From NCBI GenBank assembly GCA_947172415.1, contig OX359201.1, positions 2,294,001-2,358,000 of the forward strand: a stretch of DNA of 64,000 bases, read 5' to 3'. Positions 1 to 8,959 of this stretch are shown piece after piece (position 1 is the stretch's first letter; the number at the start of each line of letters is the position of its first letter). Below the pieces are notes generated by a model. That model searched no databases. It saw nothing but the letters and a program-made list of their open reading frames with translations, and had not been told where the DNA came from. The position numbers and the translations under genes were made by a program. Source of the DNA: Chondrosia reniformis (Eukaryota; Porifera; Demospongiae; Chondrillida; Chondrillidae).

Positions 1-112
1 CTGCAAGCTCCTCCACTTACAGTACATCCAAGTAAAGATGCGACAAAGGTGTTCTGAAGGTTTGACATACAGGTTAGTGGCTGATATAACGAGGTCAGTA
101 GTATTGAATATT
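1..112 (-). pseudogene. 7TM-0: 7TM receptor fragment cut by the window edge
   Basis: This is the TM2-TM3 part of the 7TM family, continuing beyond the left edge. It matches the same region of 7TM-2 and 7TM-5, including the stretch around the conserved TM3 cysteine. Homology stops near base 112, where coding sequence runs into spacer DNA, so TM1 and the N-terminus are missing. An extra base near 18-23 breaks the frame, and 7TM-4 at 42077-42083 has the same change. The two therefore descend from one already broken copy. What lies to the left cannot be judged. Confidence 0.7.
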
Positions 113-683
113 AATATAAGGTAAAGATGCAATATACCAGTATATGTATGTAAATGTATATATTGTGAGAAAACCAATAGGAAAATGTACATGTATATGA
201 AAATTTCATAAAATTTAGTAATTGGCAATCGAAAAGTAATAAAGTATTACCTCACTGTTTAATGTTAGCTTTTGGTGATTTTGGGTAAGTGTACATGTGT
301 GGTTACTATAGTTCACTAACAGAATTAAGGCATTTCATTGGTGCTAAATTGAAGAATATAATAGTGTTCCCTTATTTATATGTGTCTGTTAAGTGTGAAT
401 GTACATTCAAAAATGACAAAGTATAATTATTTTTCTCCTTATATTCCATTGAAAATGAAGAGGAATGTATTGTTGTGATCTTTAAATAGTTCATGCCAAC
501 AATGAATCAACAAGTTGAGCAGGCATGAAAAAGTCATTATATAGGTTTTAAATATACATGTATACATACATATGTTTAACCAATGTAAGATTGACATCTC
601 ACGGTTAGTTTTAAACCCCACATATACCTATATTAACTGTAGTAAATTAATTGGAAAATGAGATATTCATATAATAATGACTT

Positions 684-736
684 GGGAAGTGGCTTTGATC
701 ATATATTATTACATAATATGATCAAAGCCACTTCCC
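684..736. repeat. Near-perfect hairpin, 20-bp stem
   Basis: The arms gggaagtggctttgatcata and its reverse complement flank a loop of about 13 bases. Further copies lie at 1172-1225 and 42741-42793. Each arm contains ATCAAAG. It may be a tiny MITE or a structured element, and nothing shows which. Confidence 0.8.
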
Positions 737-1171
737 ATACATTTTCAACCATGAAGCTTACTACAGTACTTTAAGTAGTTAATGCAGTGGTTGATGTGAA
801 ATATTTATGATATAAAGGCAGACTGCAGCTACAGATTCATCTTCAAAATACAATGTCATGATCATATATATAAGTGCTTGTTCTACCTTAGACAACTTCA
901 GTAACTGCAATAAAATTAAAATATTCTGTTTGTGCTGAGAAGAGTTGAGGTAGACTAGGTTAGGGTGAAATGCTGTGATCCTTTAATAGTTCATGCCAAC
1001 AATGAATCAACAAGTTGAGCAGGCATGCAAAAAGTCATTATATAGGTTTTAAATATACATGTATACATACATATGTTTAACAAATGTAAGATTGACGTTA
1101 TCTCACGGTTAGTTTTAAACCCCACATATACCTATATTAACTGCAGTAATTTAATTGGAAAATTTAGACTT

Positions 1172-1225
1172 GGGAAGTGGCTTTTGATCATAATATTATT
1201 ACATAATATGATCAAAGCCACTTCC
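1172..1225. repeat. Hairpin, second copy
   Basis: This is the same palindrome as 684-736, inside the second unit of the local tandem duplication. One extra T in the left arm makes the stem slightly imperfect. Confidence 0.75.
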
Positions 1226-2017
1226 TATACATTTTCAACCATGAAGCTTACTACAGTACTTTAAGTAGTTAATGCAGTGGTTGATAGGAATGATATAAAA
1301 GCAGATTGCAGATTCATCTTCAAAATTCAATGTCATGATCATATATATAAGTGCCCGTTCTACCTTATAGACAACTTCAGTAACTGCAATAAAAATAAAA
1401 TATATAAAATATTCTGTTTGTGCTGAGAAGAGTTGAGGTAGACTAGGTTAGGGTGAAATGAAAAGAAAATAGGAAAAAAGAAAAAATTCTCACAAACATC
1501 AGTCTGCATATATTGCACCGTACAAGATTTAAAATACTCTGTTATCTACTTAACTAGTACTGTTGTATAAGGCTTTCTGCTAACTGCCTCGAACTTATTT
1601 TTTGAAAGGATTATTATTCGACTTCTAGAGCATCTGAAGACGTAGTTTTTGTCTGATTTAGAGACAACAAAACTGTGATGATATCCTATCAAAAGATAGT
1701 ACCGTTGCATTAGCTACTTTTAAATTGCTTTATGTACTTAACACCAAAATGGAATAAGAACTCATTCAATTTTTATATTTTGACATGTACAGGTTCCATG
1801 CTAAAGTGATTGATTTCACTTTCTAAAGTATCTGAAAGATAAAACAAAGTATAATACCATAATAAAATTTACATACTTACATAAATATTATAACATATTT
1901 CATTAATATCTTTTTAATATAGCAACAAGAAGAAAAATTAACACTCTGAGAATACAGATTAGTAGAGCTTAAAATAGTCGTTTTTAACAGTTATTACTTA
2001 GTACATAATGTACACTG

Positions 2018-5000
2018 TCATACACACTTTTCATAAACAACTTCATTTGCACTGTCAGTTTTATCCTTTGTCATTGTAGAAGCATAAGCTGGGTTATGTT
2101 GTAGATCTACACCAGCACTGTAGAGGAAACAGAGGAAGTAGACATATTATATGGATTGCAATATTGCATTGTATGTATACTTTCACAAACAATCATCTAT
2201 ACCGTATAATGGGAAAATTGCGCTGAAGAAAATTTCGCAAAATTGTGCAAAATTGAACATTTCACGGTTTTAATTTCGCTTTTTGAAGTTTTTGTGATTC
2301 CTATACTCGTGTATTACTTACTTCACAATGCGAAGATTTCGCAAATTAGGTCAAATAAACCTCGTGAAATTTTCTTATCAGAGAGTATAGTCTTTCCTAA
2401 GAGTAAGGATGGCTGAAAAACAGTATCTTATTCATCTTGGATATCTATCATCTAAAAGTTGCTTAAAGCGGCCAGGAAATACAGTGAAAACTGGTTAACG
2501 AGAAATTCATGGTGCAAGCCAAATCATTTCTCATTAACAGTATTTCTTGTTATCAGATCTCCATACATGTAATGTAATGATCCAAAAGTATATATATATA
2601 TATATGCATATAAACACATTGATACACTAAAAATGAACTGCATACACAAAACCCAAAATATCAAAGCATAATAAATGTCAAGTTATGCAACTGAATTGTG
2701 TACTGTTTGGTCAAGTCAAGAGAAAAAGTTATTTAATGTCGTTTAGTTCTTTAACCATACTATGGCTGTCTCCAAAGCTAAAAGATCTTTTATTTTGCTT
2801 GGGTCTTTGTACAGAAAGTGCGGAAGGGTATGATGGAGGGGTAGGTAGCTCATCATCATCCGAATCTTCATCTTCTCTATCCTGCTGCACCTGTGAAGGA
2901 ATCTCCTCATCAGACACGTTTCCTATACTCCCATTGGCGCTGGAGTTTTCTCCCTCGACTTTAGTCCTGTTCTTCAAGAGCGTAGACAGTGTCGAATTGG
3001 GAATGTCGTACTTTTTACAAATTTCCGACTTAGAGAGCCTTTTGGCGTCAATCTCTTCGAAACATTTTTATCTTGAAATCTATCGAGTAGCTTTGTTGCT
3101 TCTTCGTGACTGCCCTCTTGACAAATTACACGTGTTAATGCAATCGTGTTAACAGGGAAAATTTCGCAGAAGAAAATTTCGCGATTTCGTGCAAAATCGA
3201 ACATTTCACGGTTTTAACTTCGCAATTTGAAGTATTTTGCGATTCCTATACTCGTGTATTACTTATTTCACGATGCGAAAATTTCGCGAATTAGGTCAAA
3301 TCATGAAATTCGCAAACATTAAACCTCATGAAATTTTCCCCACTAAACGGTGTCTTATTAGAGAATATATATAGTCTTTGCTATAAGAGTAAGGATGGCT
3401 GAAAAACAGTATCTTATTCATCTTGGATGTCTATCATCTAAAAATTGCTTAAAGCGGCCAGGAAATATAGGCAGCCTTAGGTTTGAACACACTTTACATA
3501 CGTAATGCAAGTTAGTTCGGAGGGGACTAAAATTGGATAGTTTTAGCACACTATTTTTAATTAAGAATTCTTGGTCATGGCTACTTAATATTCCAGATAT
3601 GCTAACTAGCAATATATACCTGCAATAGTGACATTATCGTTGCAGGCATTGTCATCCCTAATTCTATATTCATTGCTTATTTTACTTGTACATATATGTA
3701 CATATATCAATAATTGATTTCATAAATGTATACTCATGTTATATATGAATTCTATAAGCCTTCCTTTTATACTTTTTAAATAATTTATTGTTTATGCATG
3801 TACACAACTTACCCCTCATTCTTATTTTTATTTTCTTTATGACTAAATCTCTTCTTTGTACTTTTCATGATGAGGACATGTATCACAACAGCAACAATAG
3901 AAGTTAATATTGCACCTCCAAAGAAACCTCCAACAACTCCAATTGTACATGTGCAGTCACCATTTATTGATGGAGCAGATACTATTTGTTAATGTAATAT
4001 ATAATACATACATACAAATTATTAAAAATACATTTAAACCTTAATCCTATGCAACACAAATCTAGTGTAGTGTAACTTATGAACGAAATAAATAATGCAT
4101 AGTCAACTTGCTCACTTTCATTATCATTTAGGACAAGTTCTACAGACTGAGACTTTCCAAAAGCATTCAATGCTACAAGTGTGATGCAATATGAAGCATC
4201 TTCCACAAGTCCTGTTAACTTGTAGTGTGTGTTGTTAGTTGTAATAATAGTCACATTGAAAGTACAAGTCTTGTCCATTGTATAACTAAATTCATACCAA
4301 GTAACTCCATCACATGTAGTTGGAGGTGACTCATCCCATTCAAAGTAAACAGATGTTGTTGTTACTTGTTCTGTCATTTCTCTCAATCCTATTGGATCAT
4401 CTGGTGCTACACAGAATAAAGCATATGGAATAATTTATTCAGATACATTGTGATTCATAGAGTGGAAAGCATATAAACAGTCACCTCTATAGTACAGTCA
4501 TTACTGTACATAGTACAGTTGAACCCTTTTAACATGAAACTCAAGGGACCATTAGAAACAGTCATTATTACAAAGCCTACTATAGTATATGTTTGGACCT
4601 TAATTGATTCCATGCAAAGTAATTAAATTTTATTCATTCAATTAAAAAATGATAATTAAATTAAATAACACTAAATACTTTAGTATGGTTATGATATACA
4701 TTAGTGCACATGTCAAAGTCACAACACAAATAAGTCAGTGAATGTGGTCATTGATACGATTATATACCTCTCTCTGTTCCCAAACAAATTTCTAGCACAT
4801 TTGAAGGCTCAGACATTGTACCAGTATCAGTGTTAGCTGAGTTGACTGCCCTCACTCTCATGTAGTATGTAGGGAACTCTGGTCCTGTCCAGTTGTAGTG
4901 TGTTAAGTTATTTTGGGTAAGTACAGTTCCATTGATTGTGGTAAAGGTACTCTTTGTAGTGTACTCAATCTCATAAGAAGTGATCACTCCATTTGGGTTA

Positions 5001-7349
5001 ACAGGAGGTAGCCAGTTCAACTCAACTCCATTTTCAATATCTCTTGTAATTCTCAGCAGACGTGGAGGACTAGGAACTGAATAGAGACACAGATTCAGTT
5101 ATGTAGTTATAGTTTTGAACTAAACTCACTGTCATCTTCTGTTTTAACTGTCTTATCTATGGGTTGACTGACTCCACTACCATTTTTAGCCCACACTCTA
5201 ATCATGTATCTACTTCCAGCTGTCAGCTTGTTCAGAGTAACACTTGTACTGTCAGATCCACCCAACCTCATATAGGTTGGTGTGACTGGTACTGAGAAGT
5301 CCAGTCTTTCATAACTGATGTAATATCCAGAGCTTCCACTAACACTAGTCCAACTGAGTGTAATGGAATGTTGAGTGAGTTGTGTCACTGACAGATCATC
5401 AGTGGAAGTAAGAGAGGTAATGTCTACAGCAAGATTGCAGGATTATATATATTATATATCAACATGAAGTAAGATCTATATATAATAGTTATAGCCCATG
5501 GCCAGAGGCAAGGACTTCATACAGCCTCACTGAGTATATATATAATAATTTGGTCCAAATATAACTGTTATAGCTATATCCCATTGTGATAGCATTCGAA
5601 CATCCGAGCAAAATGGACAAAATATTTAAAGAAATTCTAGAAATTTGCTTCATATATCATATCAGCAATTCATACTGTATATGGTAGTTATTTGCCGCTG
5701 CTAGGTGGTTGCTATTTTTATTGAGTGACTATAAAATGGCTAATTGTGACACTTTCCCTTCATACAGTGGATATATTGTATTGGAGAGCAAACATATCTA
5801 GTAAATAAATAAATGACAATATCTAATCAGGTCCAGCTGATTCAATCAACACACACATATGTATAACCTCGAGTTTAAACGTAACTTAGCAACGCTAGCA
5901 AAATCTGTCGTCACACCTTTCCCACTCTTTGATCGGCAAATACAACACTAAAACACCTCCTTGGGGGTGTTAAAACTAATACATAATCCATCAATATCAT
6001 CTCATTACCCTGGCAATGGAAGATATATGGATTTATAATTAATATGGCTACATGTGTTTACAAACTGTGAATTGTGTAGTTTTGTAAAAATACACATTCT
6101 GCAATATTACATGAAAAAACATTCTACATAATGCTAACTTCGATTGACAAACATTCCAAACCATGCTGTCCTCTGATTTCCTTTACAGTAGAATTCTTCA
6201 TTTGAGGGATTCCTAGAAATTATTCTTGTTAACTGATTAAACCTTCCTTGAGTGCTATAATATGATGAATAAGAGTAACCTGAGGCGGGTGGTTTAGTTC
6301 CATTTCTATAATGCAATGACACTTCACCTGCACCACTACTGTAACAGAGGACACGATATCTAGTATTCCTTTCCACTAATATTGGAGTTCCATCAGTGAC
6401 AAAACTGTTTCTTGGAAAGTAGCTCCCAGGATACTGTGAACTTTGTTTCAAATATATGGACACTCCAGCTGTAAATAATACAGTATTTACAGAGTTAGTA
6501 TTATTATAAAAGTATAAACATAATACACATTTATAATACCCTATGGAATACACATTCCTTAAAAGAATACCATCCTTAGTATACGTACATTCTTTCCGAG
6601 GCTTACTTGAGACTATTTTATCTAAATAAGTTTCCAATTCCTTCTATTAAGCTGACATAATTCTAAACAATATCCATACAGAATGTTTGGAAGTGCTAGA
6701 ATATTAAAGTCCAATTTGAATTTAATTAATTATACTCTATTAAATGGTAATCATACAAAGAAGTAAACAAACTTGTAACACTGATCCTGTGAGTATCACT
6801 CCCCAGTATCACTCCATCACTTCTATTAGATACACTACACTGGTAGTCTCCACTATCCCACCTATGTACTATATCCACTACTACTGTGTCGTTGTACTGC
6901 CTCCTTGAACCACGCTGTGATGGTTCTGATGGATTGTCACAAGTACTTCCACTAGAACATGTCCAGCTGTAAGTCAGTTCACTTCCATAAGGTACTCCAA
7001 CCACTCTACACACCAAAACCACTGTTGTTCCTTGCTCCACTTCAGAAGTGTTTGGATAGGTATCGATCTTAACTGTAACATTAAAAGTTAAACTGTGAAG
7101 CACATGTATACAGATATTCTACGACACGTACAGTAACCTATATAGGTGTAATTTGTGATATATCTAACGAGTACTCTGTAGTAGCTCTTCTTACCTTGGA
7201 TGTTGCCTGGTCGGGAAGAACAAACTTGACCGGTTAAAAGACCTGAAGGAAATTGATCGGCTAAACTAATATAATATTTAGACTTATAATGCCTAAGATT
7301 TACCTTCGAAGAAGAGTGTGACAATTATTCCTGCGTAGTAAGTTGCCAT
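2018..7349 (-). CDS. IFR1: Ig-FN3 single-pass membrane receptor, intact
   Basis: Probable cell-surface receptor of 628 aa in nine exons: 7304-7349, 7195-7242, 6773-7072, 6139-6468, 5130-5423, 4768-5076, 4116-4406, 3813-3981 and 2018-2117. All introns are GT-AG and the total is 1887 nt. Exons 1-2 encode a signal peptide ([14 protein letters not shown], then a Cys-containing linker). Ig1 (about 32-131) shows VVLVC, YSWTC and DSGDYQC. Ig2 (about 132-241) has RVLC and EEFYC. Three FN3 domains follow (about 242-339, 340-442, 443-539) with [14 protein letters not shown] and many N-glycosylation sequons. The membrane helix (about 548-575) is Gly/Val/Ile-rich, then comes a basic KKRFSHK stop-transfer stretch. 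The tail carries HNPAY and ends EVVYEKCV. Unlike its siblings it reads NEGAGV where they read EYKYAGV or EYTYAGV, so two tail tyrosines are missing. Ligand and signalling partner are unknown; no kinase domain is visible. Confidence 0.85.
2215..2395. mobile_element. MITE-like element, copy 1 (TTTCGC-rich)
   Basis: This AT-rich block begins gggaaaattgcgctgaag and ends near gaaattttc, so its ends are roughly inverted. It contains repeated TTTCGC words and no coding sequence. A second copy lies at 3153-3343 in the same orientation, and host intron sequence to its right (about 2400-2482) is duplicated along with it. It lies in the last intron of IFR1 and looks like a non-autonomous DNA element. 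Confidence 0.6.
2483..3149 (-). mobile_element. pogo/Tigger-like DNA transposon remnant with CENP-B-type HTH
   Basis: On the minus strand, about 3070-2950 encodes KRLSKSEICKKYDIPNST followed by LSTLLKNRTKVE, the helix-turn-helix DNA-binding pattern of pogo/Tigger transposases. It runs directly into an acidic, proline-containing stretch (EDEDSDDDELPTPP) typical of the C-terminal tail of such proteins. The DDE catalytic core is absent, so this is an internally deleted, non-autonomous copy. A frameshift at an A run near 3065 separates the HTH from an upstream piece reading LLDRFQDKN. The left end at about 2483 begins cagtgaaaactgg after TA, as expected for this group. The right end abuts the second MITE copy and I could not find its terminal repeat. 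Confidence 0.7.
3153..3343. mobile_element. MITE-like element, copy 2
   Basis: This is a direct repeat of 2215-2395 with slightly better preserved ends (gggaaaatttcgc and gaaattttcccc). Duplicated host sequence follows it to about 3465. The two copies bracket the Tigger remnant, so that remnant inserted into, or was captured by, a duplicated segment. Confidence 0.6.
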
Positions 7350-8959
7350 TCATATCAAGTTAACGAACAATAATTATACAACAATAGGAACTGTAAACTA
7401 AGTGTAGCTGTAGGAATAATAATAAATCAAGTGTAACTCGTGCTGCATCCATTATATAGCAGACTCTCAGGATGGATCATTAGTAAAGAGGATTGTTAAC
7501 TACAAGAGTAAGAGTGTGACAGAAAGAAGAGGTAGGTTAGGAAAATAGTATATATCCTCTCAGAGGGAGTACTACAAGCACTCAGAGACCCCACCCCCTA
7601 ATTATACCACTGTGCAAGGTCAAGTTTACTAATTCATTAAGTACAATTTTCTATTATGTTATAGGTATTAACTCATATATTAGCACAAGTTATATAGTGA
7701 TGTTGTGTGTATATATACGTGTGTTCACTAACTATATAGAGTCACTGTATATGACAATTATGTCAAATATGTAAGTATATAGCTGTTGTATTCTTATATA
7801 AACAAGAATGTATTATTTTTACCAAATCCTATATGGCTTTACAGAACATAAGTGTGGATAGGGATGTAATATATACTCTTTGCATTGTCTTATATGCGGG
7901 GTTTTACTGTGTATATATCTCCTATGTATATACATGTATATACTAATATTAGTTAGTTGGGAGATGTCCTGAGTGATGTGGCCACTCTGATCAAAGTGTA
8001 CTAGAGTTGTACTGAATGTATGACTTGAACACACAACAGCTCTAAATAGTATGTGGTGTATGCAGTTGGGAATATGTATATAACCAATATTAGCTATTTG
8101 TATACTATATACATAAACAAATAATTATACATATTGAATGCCTTTGACCTTGATATGTATAAGCACTATACATGTATATGTAACAATATTTAATTATTCA
8201 GCTATGGAATATCCCTCTGTATAACTAGATAGGGGTTGACTGAGTATATATACATCAAATGTTTCCAAAACAGGTCAACTATTCATTACCTACACTTAAT
8301 ATTATTAAGTATATTCATTACCTGTAGTATATAGATTAATTTTATTATGTATATGTCTATTGCTATCCTATATAATCATGAGTACTTGAAATTTTAATAG
8401 TTTACATTTTAGCAGATACTCTTACATATATGTAATATATATTAGAGTAAACTGGACTAAACTGATAACTGGACATTTTTCTGATGCAATACTTCCATTC
8501 ACATGCACATGGTCAAATAAATTCCATTAATACACAATTTTAGAAATACTTTATAACTAGCCTTTCATCTATATATATGCCTGATAACAGATTCTTCACA
8601 CCAATACGTACGTAGTAAATAAGATATCTTAGCAACGATTTTCTTCTGTTCAATCTATCAATTTACATAAATTAAACGGTAAAACAGTGTAAAAGCCCCA
8701 TACTAACCAGTCTTGTATAATATAATAATTTCATTAATTCCGTGATTTAAGTTAAAAATATCAATTTGGAAAGCCAAGTGACATCCATTTTACACATACG
8801 AGCTTCAACAACTTCAAGACAAATTTCCACTATATAAAGGTATGTTTCCCAATGACTATTATAATCTGTATATAAAGTATAACATTTTAAATATCAGTGT
8901 AAGAATAAATTAAACTTAATTTAGAGCATTTGTTTTTATATTAGCTAGTATACACACTG
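7350..8959 (-). promoter_or_regulatory. Upstream region of IFR1 and 3' spacer of IFR2
   Basis: There is no supported gene here. On the minus strand a TATA-like ctatataatgg lies near 7450-7460, about 105 bp before the IFR1 start codon, within a conserved stretch (GAGTCTGCTA ... GCAGCACGAGTTACAC). Most other IFR copies keep the flanks but have lost the TATATAA core. A block at about 7951-8050 (gttgggagatgtcctgag ... ggccactctgatcaaag) recurs 600-1000 bp upstream of the other IFR start codons or their remnants. It may be regulatory or simply duplicated. Confidence 0.4.

Larger units (their letters stand above)
475..1445. repeat. Local tandem duplication of about 0.5 kb
   Basis: The stretch beginning near 475 (gtgatctttaaatagttcat) recurs from about 976 with small differences, each copy running through the hairpin and ending near the gttgaggtagactaggttag sequence. 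The related block at 42530-43040 has a single copy. The duplication therefore arose after the two segments separated, or was lost on the right. Confidence 0.85.
1..1889. repeat. Segmental duplication, left copy (partner 42057-43470)
   Basis: This block is nearly identical to 42057-43470: the broken 7TM fragment, the spacer, the hairpin near 700 and the sequence up to about 1889. The left copy also carries an extra internal tandem duplication that the right copy lacks. After 1889 the left copy continues into the IFR1 tail exon, while the right copy continues into an inverted tail-exon fragment. Apart from the 7TM fragment I see no gene in it. Confidence 0.85.

Noticed and set aside
1073-1264. 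Short open frames in the left spacer (439-621, 1073-1264)
   Set aside because: They lie in the duplicated spacer, are not kept open between copies and show no protein features.
2018-2117. Calling the receptor tail a canonical ITIM or ITAM
   Set aside because: EVVYEKC has Cys, not Ile/Leu/Val, at the +3 position, and YAGV is preceded by Tyr-Lys or Tyr-Thr. Only NPAY fits a standard motif.
2685-3152. Plus-strand 155-codon Ser-rich open frame
   Set aside because: It is the antisense of the Tigger remnant, whose minus strand has the recognisable HTH and acidic tail.
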